This document shows, one piece after another, positions 17,558 through 26,514 of a stretch of 64,000 nucleotides of DNA. The DNA lies in contig JAWLAO010000001.1 of assembly GCA_041395445.1 (NCBI GenBank), positions 62,001-126,000 of the forward strand, in the 5' to 3' direction. The translations under genes and the position numbers were made by a program. The first letter of the stretch is position 1. Each line of letters starts with the position of its first letter. The notes beneath the pieces are model-generated. The model had not been told where the DNA came from. It made no database searches and saw only the letters and a list, made by a program, of their open reading frames with translations. Source of the DNA: Gammaproteobacteria bacterium. Lineage in GTDB: Bacteria; Pseudomonadota; Gammaproteobacteria; Xanthomonadales; Marinicellaceae.

Positions 17558-18978
17558 TGCTTGAAAAATTTAAAAATGTCGCTGTCATTGGTGCAGGAAC
17601 TATGGGCATGGGAATTGCTGAAGTAGCAGCAACTGCGGGACACAATGTAAAAGTTTATGATTTGAACTCTGAATTTGCCGAAAAGTCCAAACAAAAAATG
17701 ATGGACAGACTCAACTCCAGAGTCCAAAGAGGCAAGATTTCAAAAGAACTCAGTCAACAAGTAAATGACCATGTTTCAATCGTAACGACATTATCAGAAT
17801 TAAGTGATAGTCATTTAGTGATTGAAGCTATTGTTGAAAATATAGAAATAAAACAAAACCTTTTCAAAGAGTTACAAGAAAAATGTAATGCAAATACTCT
17901 TTATGCGACAAACACATCTTCGATTTCTGTGACAGCGATTGCATCCGTTTTGAATCAACCTGAAAACATGATTGGTTTGCATTTCTTCAATCCAGCTCCG
18001 GTCATGCAATTGGTCGAAGTGATTGCCGGGCTGAAATCCTCTCAGGAAAATTTGGAAGATGGTTTAGAGTTATGCCGAAGTTGGAAAAAAATGCCGGTAT
18101 TAGCCAAATCGACTCCGGGGTTTATTGTCAATCGTGTGGCTCGTCCTTTTTATGGCGAAGCTCTGAAAATGCTGCAAGAACAAGTCAGCAACCATGCAAC
18201 CATTGATTGTGTGATGAAATCCGCCGGATTTCGTATGGGACCGTTTGAACTTATGGATTTGATTGGAATTGATGTCAATCTGTCCGTCAGCAAGACGGTG
18301 TATCAAGAAATGTTTTATGATCCTCGATACAAGCCATCACTAATTCAACAAGAAATGGTTTATGCCGGAATGCTTGGGCGAAAAAGTGGACTGGGCTTTT
18401 ACGATTATCAAAACTCAGAGCTGAGTGATTGTATCGGATATGAAAACTTGTACAAACTCGATGAAGAGATTTCCAATCCTTTTGAAAAACTCAATGAACA
18501 TTATGAAATTGAAATTGAAGGTTGCTTAGTCGCTCTCAGTAATGGACAAACTTGTTCGCAACGTCAGGAAGCAAAGCCGATTGCACAATTTGATTTGTGT
18601 CTGAATTATGAAAAAGCAGGGATTTTGACGATTGCTTTCGCTCCGAATTTTCCTCAAGATACTAAACAAAAAATAGTCGCACTCATTCAGAACGCCGGAA
18701 AACAGGTTGTTGTTATTGATGATAATCCGGCTTTGATTGCCATGAGAACAGTTTGCATGCTTATCAATGAAGCCGCTGATGCCATTGAAAACGGTGTTTG
18801 TAGCAGAGAAGACGTTGATTTAGCGATGCAAAAAGGCGTGAATTATCCCATCGGTCTGATTGATTGGGCTGAAAGGATTGGTATTTCCAAAGTTGTTGAA
18901 ACGCTTGATAATCTTTATCAATGGTTTGGTGATGACCGTTACCGGGCATCAGCCTGGTTGAGGAAGCAAATTCTATAA
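17557..18978 (+). CDS. paaH: 3-hydroxyacyl-CoA dehydrogenase (PaaH type)
   Basis: The 473-residue protein has the NAD-binding motif VAVIGAGTMGMGIAEVAATAG and the catalytic His region GLHFFNPAPVMQLVEVI. The two 3HCDH C-terminal domains follow: TPGFIVNRVARPFYGEALKM, then a second VCMLINEAADAIENGVCSREDVD. The duplicated C-terminal domain and length fit PaaH (PaaC) rather than short FadB2-like enzymes. It oxidises 3-hydroxyadipyl-CoA or similar substrates. It is translationally coupled to paaG and followed by a strong terminator shared with convergent fadJ. Confidence 0.88.
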   Translation: MLEKFKNVAVIGAGTMGMGIAEVAATAGHNVKVYDLNSEFAEKSKQKMMDRLNSRVQRGKISKELSQQVNDHVSIVTTLSELSDSHLVIEAIVENIEIKQNLFKELQEKCNANTLYATNTSSISVTAIASVLNQPENMIGLHFFNPAPVMQLVEVIAGLKSSQENLEDGLELCRSWKKMPVLAKSTPGFIVNRVARPFYGEALKMLQEQVSNHATIDCVMKSAGFRMGPFELMDLIGIDVNLSVSKTVYQEMFYDPRYKPSLIQQEMVYAGMLGRKSGLGFYDYQNSELSDCIGYENLYKLDEEISNPFEKLNEHYEIEIEGCLVALSNGQTCSQRQEAKPIAQFDLCLNYEKAGILTIAFAPNFPQDTKQKIVALIQNAGKQVVVIDDNPALIAMRTVCMLINEAADAIENGVCSREDVDLAMQKGVNYPIGLIDWAERIGISKVVETLDNLYQWFGDDRYRASAWLRKQIL

Positions 18979-18986
18979 AACAAAAT

Positions 18987-19008
18987 TCCCCGAACCGAAA
19001 TTCGGGGA
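18987..19008. terminator. Bidirectional rho-independent terminator between paaH and fadJ
   Basis: TCCCCGAA (18987-18994) is the exact reverse complement of TTCGGGGA (19001-19008), with a 6-base loop. On the minus strand the hairpin is followed by AATTTTGTTTTA, a good U-tract for fadJ. On the plus strand the following bases are less T-rich. It sits 8 bases after the paaH stop and 12 bases after the fadJ stop. Confidence 0.85.
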
Positions 19009-19020
19009 TTGATTGAAGGA

Positions 19021-21138
19021 TTATGCAAATGCTTTATTATCTTTTGCGTGCTTGACTAAAATATCAGCCGGTTTAAAGCGCACTCCGTATTTATCATGCA
19101 AATCATTTAGAGTTGCTAAAATGTTACTTGCTCCGTTTGAATTCACATAGCTGAATGGTCCGCCGGTAAATGGTGGGAAGCCCAGGCCTAGTATTGCAGC
19201 TAAATCACCATCTGATGCTGAGGATAAAATCCCTTCCTGCAAGCAGAGCAAGGCTTCATTAACCATTGATAAGCCAATTTGGTTTTGAATCGCTTTTTTA
19301 TCGAGTTCTTTTCGCTCTTCACCACCAAAGTATTTATAAATGTCCTTATTAACCGATTTACGACCTTTTTTCGGATAAGAATAGAAGCCTTTGCCGGATT
19401 TTCGACCGAACAGCTTGGCTTCCGAAAGTTTTTGAACGGTATCGTCTTCTTCAACTCCACGTTCTTTGAACAGTTCACCCAATGATCCTCTGGCAATGTG
19501 TGCTGCGACATCAATTCCAACTTCATCCAGTAATGCCAATGGTCCAACCGGAAATCCCCAGTCTTTCATGGCATTATCAACATCTTCGATGGATGCTCCT
19601 TGTTTTAAAACCTGAATGGCTTCATGAGTCAAGGCTGATAAAATTCTGGTAGTATAAAATCCCGGACCATCCTTAACCACGACAACTGTTTTGCCTTGAT
19701 CCAATCCAACATTGGTAGCAACTGCTTTGGCTCGGGCTGAAGTTTTATCTGTAACAATAATTTCCAAAAGTGGCATTTTCGGAACTGGTGAAAAATAGTG
19801 CATTCCGATAACATTAGCCGGATGATTTGATTTTTCAGCAATTTCAGCAATTGGCAAAGATGAGGTATTGGTTGCAAAAACTGTATTGGCGTTGCAATGA
19901 GATTCAACATCCGCAAGAATTTTTTGTTTCAAACCAATATCTTCAAAAACGGCTTCGATGACTAATTCGGAATTCTTCAAATCTTTGTCATTTGTTGTTC
20001 CTTTAACCTTCGATAACAATTGATCTCGTTCAACCACACCCATGGCTTTACGTTTTACTAATCCCTCAAAATCGGACCAGATTGTTTTTATAGCTTTACC
20101 AATTCCATTCAATGAAATATCTTTCAGAACCACATCATATCCGGCTTTAATAGAAATTTCTGTAATTCCCGCTCCCATAAAACCGGCACCAATCATTGAA
20201 ATATTATCAACTTGGTGAGTTTTAGCACTACTTTTGAGTTTTTTATTATCCTGCATTGCCAGAAATAATTGAATCAGATTTTTGCAAGCATCAGTTCCAT
20301 GCAAAAAAGCGAAACCTTCAGATTCCGCTTCCAGACCGGCATCGAATCCGCTATCCAGACCGATTTCCACACAGTCCAGAATTTTTAACGGAGCAGGGTA
20401 GTTGCCTCGAGTTTTTGCTGAAACTGTCTGGCGAGCTTTTTTTAACACGAAATTTCGTCCGAACGGAGTGCCTTCAAGAACTTTATCGAGCATGCCTTTT
20501 TTGCGAGGTTTTCTTTTCACACCACCTTTATTGGCAAAATCACGAGCGGTTTTAATCGCAGCTTGTAATAATCCTTCTTTGTGAATCAACTCATCAACCA
20601 AGCCAATTTTCTTGGCTTTGAAAGGATAAACATTTTTACCGGTTAACAACATATCCAGAGCATTGCGCAATCCGACCAGTTTGACACTGCGTTGAGTTCC
20701 GCCACCACCGGGTAACAGTCCAAGTTTGACTTCAGGTAATCCAAAGACTGTTTTTTTATCGGTACTGGCAATTCGGTAATGACATGCTAATGCCAGCTCC
20801 ATTCCGCCTCCTAAAGTTGCGCCATTGATTGCCGCAATAACAGGCTTGTTTAACTTGGATAATCGGGTTAACAGTTTATTACCACCACGAGATAATTCTC
20901 CGGCTTCTTCGCTGCTTTTCATTTGCATGAATTCCTTAATATCTGCACCGGCAACCCAGCAATCAGGTTTCGCACTATAAAGAACTGCAGCTTTTATATC
21001 GTTATCTTGCTCTATAGTATCCATAAGATTTGAAAAATCATCGAGCATTTTTGCGGATAACACATTAACCGGTGAATTGGCTTGATCAAGAACGACAACA
21101 GCAACATCATCGTGTTTTTGTATTGTGAAATAGGCCAT
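19021..21138 (-). CDS. fadJ: Fatty acid oxidation complex alpha subunit (FadJ type)
   Basis: The 705-residue bifunctional enzyme has an N-terminal crotonase domain (AGADIKEFMQMKSSEEAG, then FGLPEVKLGLLPGGGGTQRS with the catalytic Glu). It also has a central NAD-binding 3-hydroxyacyl-CoA dehydrogenase domain (MIGAGFMGAGITEI, MHYFSPVPKMPLLEI) and C-terminal 3HCDH repeats. It hydrates enoyl-CoA and oxidises 3-hydroxyacyl-CoA. Length fits FadJ (~710). The ATG overlaps the fadI stop by 1 base, as in the fadIJ operon. A Lys-rich linker (KGGVKRKPRKKG) occurs near residue 215. Confidence 0.93.
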   Translation of the reverse strand: MAYFTIQKHDDVAVVVLDQANSPVNVLSAKMLDDFSNLMDTIEQDNDIKAAVLYSAKPDCWVAGADIKEFMQMKSSEEAGELSRGGNKLLTRLSKLNKPVIAAINGATLGGGMELALACHYRIASTDKKTVFGLPEVKLGLLPGGGGTQRSVKLVGLRNALDMLLTGKNVYPFKAKKIGLVDELIHKEGLLQAAIKTARDFANKGGVKRKPRKKGMLDKVLEGTPFGRNFVLKKARQTVSAKTRGNYPAPLKILDCVEIGLDSGFDAGLEAESEGFAFLHGTDACKNLIQLFLAMQDNKKLKSSAKTHQVDNISMIGAGFMGAGITEISIKAGYDVVLKDISLNGIGKAIKTIWSDFEGLVKRKAMGVVERDQLLSKVKGTTNDKDLKNSELVIEAVFEDIGLKQKILADVESHCNANTVFATNTSSLPIAEIAEKSNHPANVIGMHYFSPVPKMPLLEIIVTDKTSARAKAVATNVGLDQGKTVVVVKDGPGFYTTRILSALTHEAIQVLKQGASIEDVDNAMKDWGFPVGPLALLDEVGIDVAAHIARGSLGELFKERGVEEDDTVQKLSEAKLFGRKSGKGFYSYPKKGRKSVNKDIYKYFGGEERKELDKKAIQNQIGLSMVNEALLCLQEGILSSASDGDLAAILGLGFPPFTGGPFSYVNSNGASNILATLNDLHDKYGVRFKPADILVKHAKDNKAFA

Positions 21139-22541
21139 TATGAATTCTCCTTGTTAACTGTTTTCTTTGTGGTTTTCTTCACCACTTTTTTACTCACTTT
21201 TTTTGCAGTTTTCTTCGCAACTTTTTTTGTGGTCTTTGGTTTGGCAGTTGCATTTAGTTTTCGTAACAGAATACTGCTGCCTTGCCCGCCTGCTGCACAG
21301 GCCGAAATCAAGGCATACTCACCATCCGATTCATTCAATCGTCTGGCTGCGGAAATTAACAAACGACCGCCGGTTGCACCAAATGGATGTCCTAAACTTA
21401 GAGAACCACCTTGTGTATTGATTCTATCCATTGGAATTTCACCAAATGCATCATTCAGACCTAATCTGTTCACGCAAAATTCTTTATCTTGCAAGGCTTT
21501 TAGATTCGCAAGTACCTGTCCGGCAAAAGCCTCATGAATCTCATAAACATCGACATCATCAATCTTCAAACCGGCTTCATTTAAAAGTTTTGGAATGGTG
21601 AATGCCGGTCCGAGTAACAGTTCACCATCAGGATTATGAGCTGAGTATTGATAACCGTAGATGACTAGGTTGGGGTTATAACCTTGCTTTTTAGCTTCTT
21701 CAATATCCATGAGCAAGCATGCAGATGCTCCATCTGTTAAAGGAGAGGCATTACCAGCTGTAACTGTGCCATTAGGTTTAACAAAAACAGGGCGTAATTT
21801 CGACAGTTTTTCCATGCTACTGTCAGCATAGAACGTATTATCCTGTTCTAAAGGTTCAAAAGCGGGTGCCGGCATGACCGCTTGAACTTCATCTTTAAAT
21901 TTGCCTTCTTCCCATGCTTTAGCTGCCAATTGATGAGAACGTAATGCGAATTCGTCTTGTTCCTCACGCGTGACACCAAATCGGGCAGCCAGTCTATCCG
22001 CGTCTTGTCCCATCGTTTGACCGGTGGAAAATTCAGCAATGGCAGGTGCAACCGGGATCAGGTCTTTAAATTTGAATTGTCTGAATAATCTCCAGTAATC
22101 ACCAAAGCCTTTGGCTCTTTGGGCTTTCAATAAAACAGCTTTGAAGTTATCTGAGATTCGAACCGGTGCATCAGAAGTTGATTCCACGCCACCGGCAACA
22201 GCGGTTTTAAGAGTTCCAGCTTGTATGGCTTCCACAGTATTTGTAATCGCACGATTAGCTGAAATGCAGGCTTGTGTCACTGTAAAAGCAGGGGTGGATA
22301 AATCATATCCTGCGCCAATGAGGCTCTCTCTTGCAACATTACTGGTTGCAGAATTATGAATCACACATCCCATTGTAACTTGTTCGCATTGGTCTTGCAG
22401 AATGGGGTTTCTTTGCTTGAGAGCGAGCAGGGCTTCTCTACCTAAATCATAAGATCTAAGTTTTCCATAGACTCCGGGTGATTTAGCAAACGGAGTCCGC
22501 ACACCATCAATAAATGCAACTTTTGCCTGTTTAAATATCAT
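21138..22541 (-). CDS. fadI: 3-ketoacyl-CoA thiolase (FadI type) with lysine-rich tail
   Basis: The 467-residue thiolase has the nucleophile Cys in AFTVTQACISANRAIT, the His in VYEIHEAFAGQVLANLKAL and the second Cys in ALISACAAGGQGSSILL. It cleaves 3-ketoacyl-CoA to acetyl-CoA. FadI is normally ~436 residues. Here about 38 extra residues follow LLRKLNA, made of tetrapeptides of the form xxKK (VAKK, TAKK, VSKK, VVKK, TTKK). The tail resembles the C-terminus of bacterial histone H1-like proteins and has no known role in thiolases. The gene is first in fadIJ, divergent from pstS. Confidence 0.92.
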   Translation of the reverse strand: MIFKQAKVAFIDGVRTPFAKSPGVYGKLRSYDLGREALLALKQRNPILQDQCEQVTMGCVIHNSATSNVARESLIGAGYDLSTPAFTVTQACISANRAITNTVEAIQAGTLKTAVAGGVESTSDAPVRISDNFKAVLLKAQRAKGFGDYWRLFRQFKFKDLIPVAPAIAEFSTGQTMGQDADRLAARFGVTREEQDEFALRSHQLAAKAWEEGKFKDEVQAVMPAPAFEPLEQDNTFYADSSMEKLSKLRPVFVKPNGTVTAGNASPLTDGASACLLMDIEEAKKQGYNPNLVIYGYQYSAHNPDGELLLGPAFTIPKLLNEAGLKIDDVDVYEIHEAFAGQVLANLKALQDKEFCVNRLGLNDAFGEIPMDRINTQGGSLSLGHPFGATGGRLLISAARRLNESDGEYALISACAAGGQGSSILLRKLNATAKPKTTKKVAKKTAKKVSKKVVKKTTKKTVNKENS

Positions 22542-22579
22542 AGCTGTTCCTGATTTTTATTTATCGGAACATTTTCACC

Positions 22580-22593
22580 ATACGCAAGCGTAT
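22580..22593. promoter_or_regulatory. Palindromic operator candidate upstream of fadI
   Basis: ATACGCAAGCGTAT is a perfect dyad (6-base arms, 2-base centre) located 39-52 bases upstream of the fadI start. This is where an operator overlapping the promoter would lie. The sequence does not match the E. coli FadR site. A TetR- or MerR-family regulator of fatty-acid oxidation is a reasonable guess but is not shown. Confidence 0.45.
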
Positions 22594-22681
22594 TGTCAAG
22601 TTCAGGAACCGTGTCAACAGAAAATATAACATGAGAATTACAATTTTAAAGCAGAAATTAAAACTTATATAATATTAAAAA

Positions 22682-22715
22682 TTGTAACAATTTTGTCACA
22701 TTATTTTCATATTAT
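22682..22715 (+). promoter_or_regulatory. Pho box and -10 element of pstS
   Basis: TTGTAACAATTTTGTCAC (22682-22699) matches 13 of 18 positions of the PhoB consensus. It keeps both TGT cores 11 bases apart and has a perfect second half-site TGTCAC. TATTAT (22710-22715) follows after 10 bases, the spacing expected when a Pho box replaces the -35. The predicted start lies near 22722, giving a ~25-base leader before the pstS ATG. Confidence 0.78.
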
Positions 22716-22746
22716 GTCGCCAATTATTAATTTAGGTTTAAATACT

Positions 22747-23784
22747 ATGAAAAAAATTAAATCAACTTTATTGGCTTTATCAGTTGCAGCCAGCTTCAAT
22801 GTAAGCTCCGCTGAAAGAGATTATATTTCAATTGTTGGTTCTTCAACAGTATACCCTTTCTCAACAGTAGTTGCAGAAAGATTTGGTAAATCAACTGATT
22901 TCAAAACACCTAAAATTGAATCGACAGGTACAGGTGGTGGAATGAAACTGTTCTGTAAAGGCGTTGGTGTTGATACTGCCGACATTACAAATGCTTCCCG
23001 CAGAATTAAATCCAGTGAATTTGAAATGTGTAAGGAAAACGGTGTTGATGGAATTGTTGAGGTTTTGATTGGATATGATGGAATTGTTATAGCAAATGCC
23101 ATCGATTCTTATGAATTCAAATTGAGCCGAAAAGATTTATTTTTAGCTTTGGCAAAAGAAGTACCAACTGATAAAGATGGTGAATTAGTAGCTAACCCCT
23201 ATAAAACATGGAATGAAGTGAATTCAGAACTTCCTGCAATAGCAATTGAAGTTTTAGGACCTCCTCCAACATCGGGAACGCGCGATGCTTTTGTTGAATT
23301 AGCAATGGAAGGCGGTTGTAAAAAGTTTGACTGGATTAAAGCAACAAAAGATTCAGATAAAAACAAATACAAATCCATTTGTCATACCATTCGTGAAGAT
23401 GGTGCGTATATTGAAGCGGGTGAAAATGATAACCTGATTATTCAGAAACTTCAAAAAAATCCGGATGCACTCGGTATTTTTGGATTTTCTTTTCTTGATC
23501 AAAATGCTGATTTAGTGAAGGGTTCACTGGTTGATGGTTCAGCTCCTGAGTTTGAAACAATTGCTGATGGTTCTTATCCGGTTTCTCGTCCGTTATTCTT
23601 CTATGTTAAGAAAGCTCATGTTGGCAAAATCCCTGGAATTAAAGAGTTTCTGGATGAATTTACCAGCGAAAAATCCATGGGTGAAGAAGGATACTTAACC
23701 GATAAAGGATTAATTCCACTTGGTGGGGACAAATATCAAAAAGTTGTCGATGATGTTCAAAATCTAAACGATCTTTCTTTATAA
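22747..23784 (+). CDS. pstS: Phosphate ABC transporter substrate-binding protein
   Basis: I chose ATG 22747 (345 residues): MKKIKSTLLALSVAASFNVSSAERD is a normal signal peptide, whereas the earlier ATG at 22693 would lie inside the Pho box. The mature protein has the phosphate-binding loops ISIVGSSTVYPFS, ESTGTGGGMKLFC and GPPPTSGTRDAFVE. It captures periplasmic phosphate for PstCAB. It heads a pstSCAB-phoU-phoB operon. Confidence 0.95.
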   Translation: MKKIKSTLLALSVAASFNVSSAERDYISIVGSSTVYPFSTVVAERFGKSTDFKTPKIESTGTGGGMKLFCKGVGVDTADITNASRRIKSSEFEMCKENGVDGIVEVLIGYDGIVIANAIDSYEFKLSRKDLFLALAKEVPTDKDGELVANPYKTWNEVNSELPAIAIEVLGPPPTSGTRDAFVELAMEGGCKKFDWIKATKDSDKNKYKSICHTIREDGAYIEAGENDNLIIQKLQKNPDALGIFGFSFLDQNADLVKGSLVDGSAPEFETIADGSYPVSRPLFFYVKKAHVGKIPGIKEFLDEFTSEKSMGEEGYLTDKGLIPLGGDKYQKVVDDVQNLNDLSL

Positions 23785-23834
23785 GATGATGTTAATAGGG
23801 GGAATGTGGGTACATTCTCCCGTTTTCACGGCTC

Positions 23835-25229
23835 ATGAATATAAAAATGAATACCGGTACAATCGTTTTATTCTTATTGATTTTTGCAGGCTTTAATTAC
23901 TTTATTAAGCAGCGCAAAATATATGCTGTTTACCGAGTAAACAGAAAAAAACAGTCCAACAAAATGACTTTGCCAAAATACTTTGGTTATGTCGCTTCGA
24001 TGTGGTCGTTAATTCCCGCTTTGCTCGTTCTTTTAGCCATTGAAATCATTGATGAACCGTTACTCAAAAGTAACATTACCAATTATGTTCAAGCTGAAAA
24101 TATAGAAATTGGACAAGATTTGGACTTGTATCTAAATGATATTAAAAATATTAAAACAGATAACATAAAGGATGTTGACCCCATCAAATTAAAAGTTCAT
24201 GAGCATTATCAAAATTTTGAAACTCTGATATCTAAAGCTAAAACAATTATTGTAATTTCATTGGCGGTATTGATGACAATATTTGGTTTCAAAAAAGTCA
24301 CAATCAATACGCCGGCACGGGTTTATTTTGAAAAAGTCATTGAGATTATTCTGCTGCTAGCAGCGACAATTGCTATTTTGACAACCGTTGGAATTGTTCT
24401 GTCTGTTTTATTTGAGTCTTTAAGGTTTTTTGGAGAAGTACCAATTCTGGACTTTATGTTTGGAACGGAATGGTCACCGCAAACAGCGATTCGTAGTGAT
24501 CAGGTTGGTTCTTCAGCGGCTTTTGGAGCTGTCCCGTTATTTGTCGGAACTATGTTAATTTCCGCAGTTGCGTTGTTTGTTTCCGTTCCGCTTGGATTGA
24601 TGAGCGCGATATTCTTATCCGAATATGCGTCATCAAAATTCAGATCATTTGCCAAACCAGTGTTGGAAATTCTGGCCGGAATTCCAACCGTTGTTTACGG
24701 TTTCTTCGCAGCATTGACCGTTGCTCCTTTTATACGTGAACTCGGAACATCAATGGGGCTTTCTGTAGCTTCTGAAAGTGCCTTGGCAGCCGGTGTGGTT
24801 ATGGGAATAATGATTATTCCTTTTGTTTCATCGTTGGCTGATGATGTGATTTCCGCCGTTCCAAATGCTATGCGTGAGGGGTCGCTCGGTTTAGGTGCAA
24901 CTAAGTCTGAAACAATCATCAAAGTGCTTATTCCAGCCGCATTGCCCGGAATTGTTGGTGGTGTGTTATTGGCGGCTTCCCGTGCTATTGGTGAAACTAT
25001 GATTGTAGTGATGGCGGCGGGTTTGGCAGCAAATCTAACTGTGAATCCTTTGGAAGCAGTTACAACGGTTACTGTGCAAATTGTGACATTACTGACAGGT
25101 GATCAGGAGTTTGATAGTGCCAAAACATTAGCGGCATTTGCTTTAGGGTTAATGCTTTTCGTAACAACTTTGATATTAAATGTCATCGCATTGCATGTGG
25201 TCAGAAAATACAGAGAACAGTATGATTAG
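23835..25229 (+). CDS. pstC: Phosphate ABC transporter permease PstC
   Basis: The 464-residue permease has an extended N-terminal region with two or three extra hydrophobic segments (residues ~8-25, ~50-68, ~135-150) before the conserved core. The core carries DFMFGTEWSPQ and the EAA loop EGSLGLGATKSETIIKVLIPAALPGI, which contacts the ATPase. The long N-terminus is typical of the large PstC type found in marine gammaproteobacteria. It starts 50 bases after pstS; the next gene overlaps by 8 bases. Confidence 0.93.
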   Translation: MNIKMNTGTIVLFLLIFAGFNYFIKQRKIYAVYRVNRKKQSNKMTLPKYFGYVASMWSLIPALLVLLAIEIIDEPLLKSNITNYVQAENIEIGQDLDLYLNDIKNIKTDNIKDVDPIKLKVHEHYQNFETLISKAKTIIVISLAVLMTIFGFKKVTINTPARVYFEKVIEIILLLAATIAILTTVGIVLSVLFESLRFFGEVPILDFMFGTEWSPQTAIRSDQVGSSAAFGAVPLFVGTMLISAVALFVSVPLGLMSAIFLSEYASSKFRSFAKPVLEILAGIPTVVYGFFAALTVAPFIRELGTSMGLSVASESALAAGVVMGIMIIPFVSSLADDVISAVPNAMREGSLGLGATKSETIIKVLIPAALPGIVGGVLLAASRAIGETMIVVMAAGLAANLTVNPLEAVTTVTVQIVTLLTGDQEFDSAKTLAAFALGLMLFVTTLILNVIALHVVRKYREQYD

Positions 25230-26502
25230 TAAGATTAGTAACACCGAAAAAGTTAAAAAGAGCCTTAAAAGCAGATACTTAAAAGAAAAAATATTTAAGT
25301 TCGTTGGTTTGTCTTCTATCTTTGTAGCGTTCTTTTTCTTGTTGATTTTGTTATCTGATGTCATGATGAAGGCATTTCCGGCATTTATTCAAACTAAAGT
25401 TGAGTTGGAATTGGATTTATCGGAAGAAAATACTGGGGTGTCTGCAAAATCAGATATCAAAGAGATCAAAGACGTTGATTATAGAAAAATCATTCGAGAT
25501 GCTCTTTCTGCAGAGTTTCCGGAAGTAAAAAAACGCGCTGAAAAGAAAACCATGTATTCAATTATTAGTACCGGTGCAGAATTCCAATTGAGAGATATGA
25601 TAGTTGACAATCCTCAGTTGATTGGTAGTAAACAAAAAATTGAGCTAGTCGCTGACGATAATTTTGATGCATTAGCTAAAGGTCAAATCGAGTTGGATGG
25701 TGAGCAAAAAAGATTGGACGAACTAACGGTAAGTCTTTACAAAAAATTATTGGCCGAAAACAAAATCAACAAAACATTCAACTGGCAATTTTTTAAAGTT
25801 GGCGACTCCAGAGAACCGGAACAAGCCGGTATTAAAGGAGCAGTTATCGGCTCTTTATACACTATTTTAGTCACTTTGTTACTTTCTTTTCCGGTAGCTG
25901 TCGCTGCTGCGATTTATCTGGAAGAGTTCGCACCGAAGAATCGATTTATAGATTTTATTGAAATCAATATTAATAACTTGGCGGCAGTACCTTCAATCGT
26001 CTTTGGATTATTGGGTCTAGCGGTATTTATTAACTTTTTCTCCTTACCGAGATCGGCTCCGCTGGTTGGTGGTATTGTTTTATCTTTAATGACTCTTCCA
26101 ACCATTATTATCGCTGCACGTTCGGCAATTAAAGCTGTTCCCCCTTCACTTCGTGAAGCTGCTTTGGGTTTAGGAGCTTCAAAGATGCAAACGGTATTCC
26201 ATCATGTTTTTCCGGCGGCATTGCCGGGAATATTGACCGGAACGATTATCGGGATGGCTCAGGCACTTGGAGAAACAGCACCGTTATTAATGATTGGCAT
26301 GGTTGCATTTATTGTTGATATTCCTCAGGCTATTACTGATCCGGCGACTGTTTTACCGGTTCAGGTATTTTTATGGTCAGACTCTCCGGAAAGAGGTTTT
26401 TTGGAAAAAACTTCCGCTGCAATTTTAATATTAATTTTATTTCTTATCGCAATGAACGCTTTAGCAATCTACTTGCGTAAGAAATTTGAAAAGAAATGGT
26501 AA
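25222..26502 (+). CDS. pstA: Phosphate ABC transporter permease PstA
   Basis: ATG 25222 (426 residues, MISKISNTEKVKKS) overlaps pstC by 8 bases and is preferred over 25180, which would overlap by 50. The protein has an N-terminal helix (residues ~25-50) and a large periplasmic insertion to ~residue 195. The permease core with EAA motif REAALGLGASKMQTVFHHVFPAALPGI follows. It is the large PstA type that accompanies the large PstC. It forms the transmembrane channel with PstC. Confidence 0.93.
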   Translation: MISKISNTEKVKKSLKSRYLKEKIFKFVGLSSIFVAFFFLLILLSDVMMKAFPAFIQTKVELELDLSEENTGVSAKSDIKEIKDVDYRKIIRDALSAEFPEVKKRAEKKTMYSIISTGAEFQLRDMIVDNPQLIGSKQKIELVADDNFDALAKGQIELDGEQKRLDELTVSLYKKLLAENKINKTFNWQFFKVGDSREPEQAGIKGAVIGSLYTILVTLLLSFPVAVAAAIYLEEFAPKNRFIDFIEININNLAAVPSIVFGLLGLAVFINFFSLPRSAPLVGGIVLSLMTLPTIIIAARSAIKAVPPSLREAALGLGASKMQTVFHHVFPAALPGILTGTIIGMAQALGETAPLLMIGMVAFIVDIPQAITDPATVLPVQVFLWSDSPERGFLEKTSAAILILILFLIAMNALAIYLRKKFEKKW

Positions 26503-26514
26503 GATATTGAAACA

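Noticed and set aside
20256..20584. Plus-strand ORFs opposite fadJ (and similar ORFs opposite fadI, ccmF and thrS)
   Set aside because: They lie antisense to strongly conserved coding sequence and their translations show no domain; typical shadow frames.
22693..22746. Upstream ATG of pstS
   Set aside because: It lies inside the Pho box and ahead of the predicted transcription start.
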